A stretch of 46,421 nt of DNA from Candidatus Omnitrophota bacterium. GTDB lineage: Bacteria; Omnitrophota; Gorgyraeia; Duberdicusellales; Duberdicusellaceae. Numbering within the stretch: the stretch's first letter is position 1; each line of letters starts with the position of its first letter. The stretch is taken from positions 1 through 46,421 of the forward strand of contig JAGGWS010000036.1 in assembly GCA_021163425.1 (NCBI GenBank), in the 5' to 3' direction. A program made the translations under genes and the position numbers. Below are positions 27,247 to 35,515 of the stretch, one piece after another. Under the pieces are notes generated by a model. That model saw nothing but the letters and a program-made list of their open reading frames with translations, searched no databases and was not told the origin of the DNA.

Positions 27247-29118
27247 ATGAAGAATTATGAAGTTATAGTAGTAGGGGCAGGTCATGCCGGAATTGAGGCT
27301 TCTTATATTTCTGCTAAATTGGGGTGTTCAGTTTTATTACTCACCTTAAATATTGACAATATCGGGAAACTTTCCTGTAATCCTGCAATAGGAGGGGTAG
27401 CTAAATCTCATTTAGTAAGGGAAGTAGATGTTTTAGGGGGGTTAATTGGAAAGATTACTGATGAGTGTGCTGTAAGTTACCGCATTCTCAATAAGAGTAA
27501 AGGTAAAGCTGTCTGGGCAACTCGAGCTCAGGTAGATAGGTTTTTGTATCCTCAAATAGCCCGGAGATTTCTGGAAGAGGGGAAGAATATAAGGATACTT
27601 CAGGCAAAAGTTAGGAGAATCCTGGTGAGAAAGAAAAAGATTTTAGGAGTAGAGACAAATTTTGGAGAAGTTTTTTATGGTCAGAGTGTAATTATCTGTG
27701 CGGGAACCTTTCTTAAGAGTTTGCTCCACATAGGCTTAGAAAGTTTCCCTGGCGGAAGGTTATACGAAGAATCCAGCGATGAGCTTTTTGCCAGTATAAA
27801 AGAATTAGGTTTTAAAACTAAACACTTTAAGACCGGCACCTGTGCCCGCTTAGATAAGAGGACTATTGATTTTTCTAAGATGACAGAACAATTACCCGAT
27901 TCTGAGGCTGAGCCTTTTTCTTTTCATAGCCAGAAACTTCTCTCTTCTCAATTAAGCTGTTTTATAACTTATACTAATCCTAAAACTCACCGGATAATCT
28001 TAAAGAATTTAAACTATTCTCCTTTATATACTGGAAAGATAAAAGCAAAGGGAGTAAGGTATTGTCCTTCTTTAGAAGATAAGGTAGTGAAGTTTTCTAA
28101 TAGAGAGAGACATCAAATTTTTATTGAACCTGAAGGTAGAGATTCTTTAGAAGTCTATCCTAATGGAATTTCTACATCTTTACCTTTTTCAGTTCAGGTA
28201 GAGTTTATAAGGAGTATAGAAGGTTTGGAGAAAGCTCAAATTCTAAGGCCAGGTTATGGTATTGAACACGGTTTAATTGATTCTACTCAACTTTTCCCTA
28301 CTTTGGAATCAAAACTTTATGAAGGACTTTACTTTGCCGGACAGGTAAATGGGACTACTGGCTACGAGGAAGCCTCTGCTCAGGGCTTAATTGCAGGAAT
28401 AAACGCCAGTTTAAAAGTTAAGAAAAAGAAACCTTTTATTTTATCCCGAGATTCTGCTTTTATTGGAGTTTTAATTGATGATTTAACTACCAGAGGCACT
28501 GATGAGCCTTACCGGATGTTTACTTCTCGTTGTGAATATAGGCTTTTATTAAGAGAAGATAATGCTTTATTCCGGCTTTATAGGAAAGCTTATGAGCTGG
28601 GAACTTTAGAGAAAGGTGATTATCAACTTATAGAGGATAAGATTTCCCGGATTAAAAGAGAAAGAGAAAGGCTTAAGAGTAAGAAAATTTTTCCTTCTTC
28701 CCAGGTGAATAGAGTTACTTCTAAGTTAGGCACGTCTTCTTTAAAAAAATCTATAACTTTTTTTGAGTTCCTTAAAAGACCGGAAGTTTCTTACCGGGAT
28801 TTAGAAAAGCTGGGTTTAGATTTACAGCTTAAAGATAAAAAAGAGATTGATCAGGTAGAAATAGAGGTGAAGTATGAAGGGTTTATAAATAGAGAGTTGA
28901 AAAAACTTAAAGAGCTTAAGAATTTAGAGAAAGTTAAAATACCCTCTGATTTAAATCTTAAAGAGATTTCCGGGCTCAGTCGGGAAGTGATAGAAAAACT
29001 TGAGAAATTTAAGCCTTCTAATCTTAAAGAAGCTTACCAGATTCCTGGAATCAGTATCTCAGCTGTCTTCATCCTTTTAGGTTATCTAAAAACTTTCTCC
29101 CAAAAAAGAAACCAATAA
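27247..29118 (+). CDS. mnmG: tRNA U34 carboxymethylaminomethyl synthesis enzyme MnmG (GidA)
   Basis: 623 residues. The FAD-binding motif GAGHAGIEAS is at about 8-17. LSCNPAIGGVAKSHLVREVDVLGG and FAGQVNGTTGYEEASAQGLIAGINAS are diagnostic of the family. DDLTTRGTDEPYRMFTSRCEYRLLLREDNA and the C-terminal helical domain ending IPGISISAVFILLGYLK match MnmG. With MnmE it modifies the wobble uridine of tRNAs reading NNA/NNG codons. A plausible substrate is the UCU-anticodon tRNA-Arg of this window, whose U34 is also the intron insertion point. mnmE is not in the window. Confidence 0.96.
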   Translation: MKNYEVIVVGAGHAGIEASYISAKLGCSVLLLTLNIDNIGKLSCNPAIGGVAKSHLVREVDVLGGLIGKITDECAVSYRILNKSKGKAVWATRAQVDRFLYPQIARRFLEEGKNIRILQAKVRRILVRKKKILGVETNFGEVFYGQSVIICAGTFLKSLLHIGLESFPGGRLYEESSDELFASIKELGFKTKHFKTGTCARLDKRTIDFSKMTEQLPDSEAEPFSFHSQKLLSSQLSCFITYTNPKTHRIILKNLNYSPLYTGKIKAKGVRYCPSLEDKVVKFSNRERHQIFIEPEGRDSLEVYPNGISTSLPFSVQVEFIRSIEGLEKAQILRPGYGIEHGLIDSTQLFPTLESKLYEGLYFAGQVNGTTGYEEASAQGLIAGINASLKVKKKKPFILSRDSAFIGVLIDDLTTRGTDEPYRMFTSRCEYRLLLREDNALFRLYRKAYELGTLEKGDYQLIEDKISRIKRERERLKSKKIFPSSQVNRVTSKLGTSSLKKSITFFEFLKRPEVSYRDLEKLGLDLQLKDKKEIDQVEIEVKYEGFINRELKKLKELKNLEKVKIPSDLNLKEISGLSREVIEKLEKFKPSNLKEAYQIPGISISAVFILLGYLKTFSQKRNQ

Positions 29119-29164
29119 CCAAGATACAATAACCAATGGGCTGCAACATTTTTGTTTGAAACTA

Positions 29165-29252
29165 CGTTAAAACGTGTGAACGTATAAACGTAAAAACGTG
29201 TAAACGTGTAAACGTGTGGACGTATAAACGTTAAAACGTGAGAACGTCTCCC
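29165..29252 (+). repeat. 8-bp-period tandem repeat, 11 units of CGTnnnnn
   Basis: CGT occurs every 8 bases without a slip from 29165 to 29247. The units read cgttaaaa, cgtgtgaa, cgtataaa, cgtaaaaa, cgtgtaaa, cgtgtaaa, cgtgtgga, cgtataaa, cgttaaaa, cgtgagaa and cgtctccc. It lies between mnmG and the pckG promoter. ACGT at each junction is self-complementary. The apparent minus-strand ORF across it (YTFTRF repeats) is an artefact of the period. Confidence 0.9.
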
Positions 29253-29286
29253 AAATACTTGACACATACCGATAAAAAAAAGTAGT

Positions 29287-29314
29287 TTGACTTCTTTTCA
29301 CATTTCTGTAAAAT
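29287..29314 (+). promoter_or_regulatory. pckG promoter
   Basis: TTGACT (29287-29292), 16-nt spacer, TAAAAT (29309-29314). About 30 nt of leader follow with a good GAAGGTGA Shine-Dalgarno before the ATG. Confidence 0.65.
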
Positions 29315-29353
29315 ACACTTAAGTCAGGGTCTTAGGATGTTTGAAGGTGAATT

Positions 29354-31240
29354 ATGAATAAGAAGGCTTTGCTCGATAGTCTGAGGGATAAATTAAATAC
29401 TCAGGAGTATGAGAAACTTTTGGTTATCTCTAACCTGAAGGCTCTAAACTATATTGTTGAAGCTTATCGGCTTTGTGAGCCCAAGGAGATTTTTATCTGC
29501 ACTGATTCTGAGGAGGATTTATCTTATATTAGAGAAATGGCTCTAAAGACAGGAGAAGAAAAGTCTTTGAATACTTCCGGGCACACCTATCATTTTGATG
29601 GGCCAAAAGATCAGGCTCGAGACAGGAAAGTTACCAAATTCTTAGTTCCTAAAGATGATTTTTTGCCTTCTTATCTTAATCAAATCGAAAGAGAAGAAGG
29701 TTTAAGAGAAATAACTGAACTCTTGCGGGGTTCAATGAGAGAAAAAACTATGATAGTTCGTTTCTTAACTTTAGGGCCAGTTAATTCAGAATTTACTATC
29801 CTCTGCATGGAGTGTACTGATTCCTGGTATGTGGCTCATTCAGTAAGTCTTCTTTACAGGCCAGGTTATAAAGCCTTTATTCAGGCTAAAAATGGAGAAG
29901 AATTTTTTTATACCTTGCATTCTGCAGGTAGATTAAACCAGGATATGGTAAGTGTAGATGTAGAGAAGAGAAGAGTTTATATTGATTACACGCAAAATAC
30001 AGTCTACAGTGTAAATACTCAATATGGAGGTAACTCCATTGGTTTTAAAAAACTTGCTCTGCGCTTGGCTATCCGAAAAGCTTGTTCTGAAGGGTGGTTA
30101 GCTGAACACTTTATGATTATTGGTGTAAATAGTGGTAGAGGAAAGATTTATTTGGCCGGAGCTTTTCCTTCAGGATGTGGAAAGACTTCTACTGCTATGC
30201 TTCCCGGCGAAAATATATTGGCCGATGATTTAGCCTATCTGCGGAATATTAGAGGAGTAGCTCGGGCAGTAAATGTAGAATGTGGAATTTTTGGTATAAT
30301 CCAGAATGTAAATCCTCAGGATGACCCTCTAATCTATAAGGTTTTAACTTCTCCAGGAGAAATCATCTTTTCTAATATCTTGGTTAGTAATGGTGAGCCT
30401 TACTGGAGCGGTATGGGGAAAGAATTACCTTCTCACGGGATAAATTACTCTGGTAAGTGGTATGTAGGCAAAGTTGATGAGGAAGGAAATTCTGTTCCTC
30501 CTTCCCACAAGAATGCTCGTTATACTGTAGCTTTAAAAGCTTTAGAAAATTGTGATGAGAATTTAGATAATCGGGAAGGCGTAGAATTAGGAGGAATTAT
30601 CTTTGGAGGAAGAGATTATCAGGGTTATGTTCCTGTGCAGGAAGGTTTTAGCTGGGTTCACGGTATAATTTCTTACGGAGCGAGTTTAGAGACAGAGGCT
30701 ACTTTTGCTGTTTTAGAAGAAGGAAAATTTGAAATAAATATAATGAGTATTCAAGATTTTATTTCTGTCTCTTTAGGAAAATACCTTAAAAACTACATTA
30801 AATTCGGTAAAAATCTCAAAAAAGTGCCCAAAGTTTTTGGAGTTAACTATTTTTTAAAAGACTTGGGCTCCGAAGAATTCCTAAATAGTAAATTAGATAA
30901 ACACGTCTGGGTGAAGTGGATGGCTAAAAGAGTTAGTAAAGAATTAAAAGCAATAAAAACACCCACGGGCTTAATCCCTAAGTATGAAGATTTGAAAATA
31001 CTCTTTAGAGAAGTATTGGGTAGAGATTATTTTCTTTCTAATTACGCCAAGCAATTTATGATTAGGGTTCCTGAAAATTTAGCCAAGATAAAGAGAGTAA
31101 GAAAATTTTATGAGGGTTTAAAAGACATTCCTGATGAGATTTTTAAGGTTTTAGCTGAGCAAGAGACACGTTTAATAGAGGCAAAAGAGAACTTTGGAGA
31201 TTATATAAATCCGGCTTGTTTTAAAGAAGAAGTTTTGTGA
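29354..31240 (+). CDS. pckG: Phosphoenolpyruvate carboxykinase (GTP)
   Basis: 628 residues. The P-loop is [10 protein letters not shown], with the active-site cysteine at 275 and Lys277. [13 protein letters not shown] carries the metal-binding Asp residues. [15 protein letters not shown] and the [31 protein letters not shown] nucleotide-binding region complete the GTP-type enzyme. The P-loop Gly before Cys (Ala in vertebrate enzymes) and the overall sequence feel closer to archaeal GTP-PEPCKs, by recollection. It interconverts oxaloacetate and PEP; with GlgA it suggests gluconeogenic carbon storage. It has its own promoter, and purC overlaps its stop (GTGA). Confidence 0.93.
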   Translation: MNKKALLDSLRDKLNTQEYEKLLVISNLKALNYIVEAYRLCEPKEIFICTDSEEDLSYIREMALKTGEEKSLNTSGHTYHFDGPKDQARDRKVTKFLVPKDDFLPSYLNQIEREEGLREITELLRGSMREKTMIVRFLTLGPVNSEFTILCMECTDSWYVAHSVSLLYRPGYKAFIQAKNGEEFFYTLHSAGRLNQDMVSVDVEKRRVYIDYTQNTVYSVNTQYGGNSIGFKKLALRLAIRKACSEGWLAEHFMIIGVNSGRGKIYLAGAFPSGCGKTSTAMLPGENILADDLAYLRNIRGVARAVNVECGIFGIIQNVNPQDDPLIYKVLTSPGEIIFSNILVSNGEPYWSGMGKELPSHGINYSGKWYVGKVDEEGNSVPPSHKNARYTVALKALENCDENLDNREGVELGGIIFGGRDYQGYVPVQEGFSWVHGIISYGASLETEATFAVLEEGKFEINIMSIQDFISVSLGKYLKNYIKFGKNLKKVPKVFGVNYFLKDLGSEEFLNSKLDKHVWVKWMAKRVSKELKAIKTPTGLIPKYEDLKILFREVLGRDYFLSNYAKQFMIRVPENLAKIKRVRKFYEGLKDIPDEIFKVLAEQETRLIEAKENFGDYINPACFKEEVL

Positions 31241-32136
31241 GGGGAGTTCTTAAGTTTACTGATTTTAAAGATTTAAAACTCCTCAAACGGGGAAAAGTAA
31301 GAGACGTCTATGATTTAGAAGATAAGCTCTTAATTGTTGCTACTGATAGAATTTCCTGTTTTGATGTAGTTTTGCCTACAGCTATCCCTTATAAAGGAGA
31401 GATTTTAACCAGACTTTCGGTATTTTGGTTTGAGTTTACTAAAGATATTATCCCCAACCACTTAATTTCTGCTGATATAAAAGATTACCCTTCTCCATTA
31501 AAAAAGTATGAACAGGTTTTAAGAGGAAGGTCTATGCTGGTTAAAAAAACTGAGCCTTTGCCTATAGAGTGCGTAGTAAGAGGATACTTGTCAGGTTCAG
31601 GCTGGAAAGAGTATAGAGAAAAGGGTTCAGTTTGTGGAGTAAAGTTGCCCGAAGGTTTGAAAGAGTCTGATAAATTACCTGAGCCAATCTTTACTCCTGC
31701 TACTAAAGAGGAGAAGGGCCACGATATAAATGTGAGTGAAAGTTATCTTAGAGAAAGATTCGGAGAAGTTCTTATCTCTAAAATAAAAGAGATAAGTTTA
31801 GCTCTCTATAGGAAAGCCAGCCTCTACAGCGAGGAAAAGGGAATAATCATTGCTGATACCAAATTTGAATTTGGATTATTGGAAGAAGAGCTTATTCTTA
31901 TAGATGAAGTCTTAACCCCAGATTCTTCTCGGTTTTGGCCAAAAGATGATTATTCTCCGGGAGGTCCTCAGCCCAGTTTTGATAAACAGTTTGTAAGAGA
32001 CTATTTAGAGACCCTTAATTGGGATAAAACCCCGCCTGTCCCTGAACTTCCTGAGAATGTAGTTAATAAAACCATTCAAAAGTACAAAGAAGCTTTATTT
32101 AGGCTTACTGGAGAAATTCTTTCGGAAAAGATTTGA
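31237..32136 (+). CDS. purC: Phosphoribosylaminoimidazole-succinocarboxamide synthase (SAICAR synthetase)
   Basis: 299 residues from GTG 31237, of the long form. [30 protein letters not shown] is the N-terminal signature. [25 protein letters not shown] and [31 protein letters not shown] are the conserved core. It joins aspartate to CAIR in purine synthesis. No other pur gene is adjacent. It overlaps pckG by 4 bp and the FmdE-like gene by 4 bp, so it sits in a mixed operon. Confidence 0.96.
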   Translation: MRGVLKFTDFKDLKLLKRGKVRDVYDLEDKLLIVATDRISCFDVVLPTAIPYKGEILTRLSVFWFEFTKDIIPNHLISADIKDYPSPLKKYEQVLRGRSMLVKKTEPLPIECVVRGYLSGSGWKEYREKGSVCGVKLPEGLKESDKLPEPIFTPATKEEKGHDINVSESYLRERFGEVLISKIKEISLALYRKASLYSEEKGIIIADTKFEFGLLEEELILIDEVLTPDSSRFWPKDDYSPGGPQPSFDKQFVRDYLETLNWDKTPPVPELPENVVNKTIQKYKEALFRLTGEILSEKI

Positions 32137-32507
32137 TAAACAAGCTTGATTATGGTAAATGGGCAGTAACTTTAGCTTTAAAAAAGGATAGAAAAGCAGT
32201 AAGGGTTTCTGTAAAGCCTGAAGTGGTAGAAGCTATGTTCTTCAGTAAATTTATGAGCGAAAGAAAGAGAGGAATTCCTCCTGCAGAAGTTAATCCTGAG
32301 CTTATTTTAGAAGGATTTAAGAAAACTATTAGCCGGCCGGATGAGGAAATTTTAGAAGTATCTAAAATTTTTACTTATAATTTTCCTCCAGCTCCTAAGC
32401 CATCTTTTAATGTTGTAAGATGCGAAATTTGTGGCGAAATGGTAGCGGAAAATAAAATGAGGATAAGAGAAGGCAAGAAAGTATGCTTGCCTTGCTCTGG
32501 TTATTAA
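32133..32507 (+). CDS. FmdE-like protein lacking the N-terminal half
   Basis: 124 residues from a TTG that overlaps the purC stop (TTGA). [22 protein letters not shown] matches the middle of FmdE-family proteins (DYGKxAFTFxxxxxGKAVRV in my memory of the family). The C-terminal zinc ribbon is [30 protein letters not shown], with four Cys in two CxxC pairs. Full FmdE proteins have an upstream half with a conserved HGHxCPG motif, which is absent here because purC occupies that space. It may be a decayed remnant or a genuine short variant. FmdE-domain proteins often neighbour molybdenum enzyme genes; none is visible here. The next two genes (TauE, TrmO) are separate in function. Confidence 0.6.
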   Translation: MINKLDYGKWAVTLALKKDRKAVRVSVKPEVVEAMFFSKFMSERKRGIPPAEVNPELILEGFKKTISRPDEEILEVSKIFTYNFPPAPKPSFNVVRCEICGEMVAENKMRIREGKKVCLPCSGY

Positions 32508-32515
32508 GAAAAGAT

Positions 32516-33271
32516 ATGGGATTGTATGCGGCTCCAATAATATTTTTCTTCATCGCTTTTATTTTTTCAATGTTAGGAATGGGTGGTTCTCAACTCTACA
32601 TACCAATTTTATTCTGGCTGGGGATGGATTTTAAAACACAGGCTATACCCCTGGGGATGCTTCTTAATGTGGTAAATTCATCATCTGCTGCCTTTGTCTA
32701 TGCGAGGAAGAAACTGTTAGAGTGGAGAGTAGCTTTGCCTTTTGGGGTTTTCATGGTGATATCTGCTCCTTTAGGTACCTGGGTAAATATAAGTTTACCT
32801 ACCAAGCCAGTTATTTTGGTGTTTGCTCTTTTTACTGCTACAGCAGCCCTTCTTATGCTTAGTGGCTGGCAACCTAAGAGAGGGATACTTTCTTCATCGC
32901 AGAGATTAGTCTTGGGTATTGTTTCTGGGAGTATTTTGGGTTTCTTCGCCGGACTTATCGGAAGAGGCGGCGGGAGTTTCGTTGTCCCTTTACTTTATAT
33001 TGCCGGCTTAGAGCCAAAAACCGCAGCAGCAACTTCAGCAATAGTGGTGACTTTCTCAGGAACTTCAAGCTTTCTTTCCCACATTCTTACTGCGGCCAGG
33101 CCTAATTGGATGATATGGGTTCTCTGTGTGATTGCGGTGTTTCTGGGAAGCCAGTTAGGCTCTAGGCTAATGGCTAAAAGATTAAAATCAAGGGCTGTAA
33201 GGTTAATCTTTGGTTTCGTTTTGCTGGTTGTGGCTGCTATTTTAATGGTAAAGGATGTAATTTTAAAATAA
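32516..33271 (+). CDS. TauE/SafE-family membrane permease
   Basis: 251 residues from ATG 32516. An upstream in-frame ATG (32483) would overlap the FmdE-like gene by 25 bp and is possible. About eight membrane segments are visible. The two family repeats start FFIAFIFSMLGMGGSQLYIPIL (about 6-27) and GFFAGLIGRGGGSFVVPLLY (about 145-164), with the conserved GxGGG loops. Members export or import sulfonates, sulfite or other organic anions; the substrate cannot be told. Base composition here is visibly higher in G+C (near 50% in 32940-33060) than in neighbouring genes, hinting at transfer. The stop overlaps the trmO ATG (TAATG). Confidence 0.85.
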   Translation: MGLYAAPIIFFFIAFIFSMLGMGGSQLYIPILFWLGMDFKTQAIPLGMLLNVVNSSSAAFVYARKKLLEWRVALPFGVFMVISAPLGTWVNISLPTKPVILVFALFTATAALLMLSGWQPKRGILSSSQRLVLGIVSGSILGFFAGLIGRGGGSFVVPLLYIAGLEPKTAAATSAIVVTFSGTSSFLSHILTAARPNWMIWVLCVIAVFLGSQLGSRLMAKRLKSRAVRLIFGFVLLVVAAILMVKDVILK

Positions 33272-33756
33272 TGGATAAACAGATAATTTATAAACCTATT
33301 GGGGTAATTTACTCTTCTTTTAAGATGTCGAAAGGTACTCCAATCCAGCCTAAGTCAGCAAAGGGGATTAAAGGCAAGGTTGTTGTTAACGAAGAATATA
33401 AAGAAGGTCTAAAAGATTTGGAGAGCTTTTCTCATATAATTTTAATCTATCATTTCCATTTAATAAGAGGTTATTCCTTGATAGTTAAACCTTATATGGA
33501 TGACAATCTTCACGGAGTTTTTGCCACAAGAGCCCCCAAAAGGCCGAATCCTATTGGAATATCAGTGGTAAAACTACTAGATATAGAGGGTAATGTTTTA
33601 GAAGTAGAGGATGTGGATATTGTTGATGGTACACCTTTGTTAGATATAAAGCCCTACGTTCCTGATTTTGACATAAGAGAGGTAGAGAAAATTGGCTGGC
33701 TGAGGAAGGTTATAAATAGCTTACCTCAGAAGAAAGATGATGGAAGATTTTGTTGA
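33271..33756 (+). CDS. trmO: TrmO/TsaA-family tRNA methyltransferase (UPF0066)
   Basis: 161 residues. PIGVIYSSFKMSKGTPIQPK opens the beta-barrel fold. LHGVFATRAPKRPNPIGISVVKLL and DIVDGTPLLDIKPYVPDFD are the two UPF0066 signatures (SAM-binding and catalytic region). E. coli TrmO methylates N6 of t6A37 in tRNA-Thr(GGU). This version is shorter, lacking the C-terminal extension of E. coli, as in archaeal and many other homologues. Some homologues cluster with molybdenum genes and have other presumed roles, so the exact substrate is open. It is the last gene of the pckG operon. Confidence 0.8.
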   Translation: MDKQIIYKPIGVIYSSFKMSKGTPIQPKSAKGIKGKVVVNEEYKEGLKDLESFSHIILIYHFHLIRGYSLIVKPYMDDNLHGVFATRAPKRPNPIGISVVKLLDIEGNVLEVEDVDIVDGTPLLDIKPYVPDFDIREVEKIGWLRKVINSLPQKKDDGRFC

Positions 33757-33837
33757 GAGAAAAAGTTAATTTTGGGTTAAAAATTCCTTTCTTAGGATAA
33801 TCAAAAAATCCCTCCTTTCTTAATGCATATTTTATAA

Positions 33838-33966
33838 ATCGAGAAGTTGAAAGAGGCTAAGAAAGAAGAAACCTATGAAGAAAAGATACAGGAGTTAGAT
33901 GAAGAATTAGAAGACTAGGGCTACCTAGACGATATAACCGGGAGAGAAGATAAGCCTTGGATATAA
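33838..33966 (+). pseudogene. Decayed or spurious short coding remnant with in-frame TAG
   Basis: In one frame the sequence reads IEKLKEAKKEETYEEKIQ, then ELDEELED, an amber stop at 33916-33918, then GYLDDITGREDKPWI and TAA at 33964-33966. It has a protein-like, charged helical composition on both sides of the TAG. There is no ATG (only a TTG at 33847) and no Shine-Dalgarno. It looks like the 3' end of a lost gene in which a Trp, Leu or Gln codon became TAG. No family is recognised. Confidence 0.3.
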
Positions 33967-34043
33967 TAACCACTAATTCTTTCAACTTATTAACAGGAAG
34001 GTATATACAAATTAATATTGGAAATTATCTTTTAATGTGATAG

Positions 34044-34049
34044 TATAAT
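34044..34049 (+). promoter_or_regulatory. -10 box of mgtE
   Basis: Perfect TATAAT 22 nt before the mgtE ATG. The nearest -35-like element TTGGAA (34018-34023) is 20 nt away, too far for a standard promoter. Confidence 0.4.
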
Positions 34050-34071
34050 TTAAGTAATTTAGAGAGAGGCT

Positions 34072-35454
34072 ATGAATCAGGAAAAACTCGCCACACCCAT
34101 TAATCTCCTTAAGCCGGAAATTGAGAAACTAATTAAGGAGAAGGACTGGAAACAGATTAAGGAAGTTATCTCTGAACTTCATTCTTCGGATATAGCTGAG
34201 CTTTTTCAGGAGCTGGAGGTTAAATATTCTCTAATCTTGCTTAGACTTTTACCTCCTCAGAAGCAATCTGAGGTTTTTTCGGAGTTAGAAGGTGAGCTTC
34301 AAGTAGAAATTCTTAATAGTCTTACTGACCAGGATGTTAAGTCAATTATTACTGAACTTCACCCTGATGACCGTACAGAATTATTTGAGGAATTGCCTCC
34401 TCGGTTAACCCGCAAACTTTTAAACATTCTTCCTCCTGAAGAAAGAAGAGAAGCCCTCCAACTTTTAGATTATCCAGAAAATAGTGTAGGAAGGTTAATG
34501 ACTCCTGATTATGTAGCTCTTAAGAAGAGCTGGTCTGTAGAGGAAGCCATTGAACATATTCGCAAATATGGCAAAGATGCTGAAACTATTGATGTAGTCT
34601 ACGTTGTTGATGAAAGTTGGCATCTTGTTGATGAAATTCCTATCCGCAGACTTATTTTAGCTGAAAGGACTCAAACTATAAATTCTCTTATGGATTACCA
34701 CTTTATCTCTATTGCTACTAATAGCGACCAGGAAGAAGCAATTAAACTTTTTGAAAAGTATAACCTGGTAGCTTTGCCGGTTACTGATTCTGAAGGTCGC
34801 CTTTTGGGTATTGTTACTGTTGACGATATTATTGACGCTATCCGGGAAGAGCAGACTGAAGATTTTACCCGATTTTCAGCTATTAAAACCAGAGCTATTG
34901 ATTTAGAGCTATTTACCCGGATAAAAGAGATACCTTTTAAAAAGATATTTCGAGCCAGAATTAGCTGGCTTTTTTTACTTTTAATTATGGATTTAGTTAC
35001 CGGCGGTATTATTCAGGGTTTTCAGGAAACTATTGCTAAATATGTGGTTCTGGTTACTTTTCTACCGGTTTTGGTAGATACTGCAGGAAACGCCGGTTCT
35101 CAGTCAGCAACTTTAGTAATCAGGGCTTTAGCTCTGGGGACAGTAAAGTTAAAAGACTGGCTTTTTCTTTTAGGAAGAGAATTGTCGATAGCTTTAGGCT
35201 TAGGCTTAACTATGGGTCTGGGTATTTCTTTTATGGGCTTTCTCAGGGGAGGAAGTCTTCAGGTGGCTTCAGTAGTAGTTTTAGCTATGGTAATAAATGT
35301 GATAGTTGGTTGTTTGGTAGGGGTTTTACTTCCCTTTATCTTCATCCGTCTTAAAAAGGATCCGGCCACAGCCAGCACACCTCTCATTACTACCTTGGCT
35401 GATATTATGGGTACAGGGATTTATTTGGGCATTGCCTACTTGGTGTTAGGGTAG
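34072..35454 (+). CDS. mgtE: Magnesium transporter MgtE
   Basis: 460 residues. The N-terminal MgtE_N superhelical domain (about 1-135) has repeated LHSSDIAELFQEL / LHPDDRTELFEELP units. Two CBS domains follow (about 140-265; GRLMTPDYVALKKSWSVEEAI and RLLGIVTVDDIIDAIREEQTEDF). The C-terminal part holds five transmembrane helices with PVLVDTAGNAGSQSATLVIRAL, the Mg2+ pore signature. GAGAGG precedes the ATG. The CBS domains gate the channel by cytosolic Mg2+ in the characterised Thermus protein. It is apparently monocistronic. Confidence 0.95.
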   Translation: MNQEKLATPINLLKPEIEKLIKEKDWKQIKEVISELHSSDIAELFQELEVKYSLILLRLLPPQKQSEVFSELEGELQVEILNSLTDQDVKSIITELHPDDRTELFEELPPRLTRKLLNILPPEERREALQLLDYPENSVGRLMTPDYVALKKSWSVEEAIEHIRKYGKDAETIDVVYVVDESWHLVDEIPIRRLILAERTQTINSLMDYHFISIATNSDQEEAIKLFEKYNLVALPVTDSEGRLLGIVTVDDIIDAIREEQTEDFTRFSAIKTRAIDLELFTRIKEIPFKKIFRARISWLFLLLIMDLVTGGIIQGFQETIAKYVVLVTFLPVLVDTAGNAGSQSATLVIRALALGTVKLKDWLFLLGRELSIALGLGLTMGLGISFMGFLRGGSLQVASVVVLAMVINVIVGCLVGVLLPFIFIRLKKDPATASTPLITTLADIMGTGIYLGIAYLVLG

Positions 35455-35468
35455 TTTACTAAAAATTC

Positions 35469-35497
35469 TTGCAAAATATAATAATTAGTTATATTAT
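35469..35497 (+). promoter_or_regulatory. Promoter of the aminotransferase operon
   Basis: TTGCAA (35469-35474), 17-nt spacer, TATTAT (35492-35497). A CAGGAGG Shine-Dalgarno follows before the ATG at 35516. Confidence 0.55.
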
Positions 35498-35515
35498 ACC
35501 AACTCAGGAGGTTTG

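Larger units (their letters stand above)
33757..34071 (+). other. Intergenic region trmO-mgtE
   Basis: 315 bp. It contains a decayed coding-like stretch (33838-33966) and, at its right end, the -10 box of mgtE. I see no M-box riboswitch: no long leader with conserved purine-rich helices lies between the promoter and the ATG. No terminator hairpin is evident. Confidence 0.55.

Noticed and set aside
29165-29252. CRISPR array
   Set aside because: Units are 8 bp, with no repeat-spacer alternation of 25-40 bp and no cas genes nearby.
29082-29267. Minus-strand ORF of 61 codons with YTFTRF repeats
   Set aside because: It is produced by the 8-bp-period CGT array (three periods of eight are in phase with codons) and has no family-like sequence.
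33916-33918. TAG as a pyrrolysine codon
   Set aside because: No start codon or recognised gene surrounds it, and no pyl genes are seen; decay is simpler.
34050-34071. M-box magnesium riboswitch before mgtE
   Set aside because: Only about 20 nt lie between the -10 box and the ATG, far too short for an M-box.
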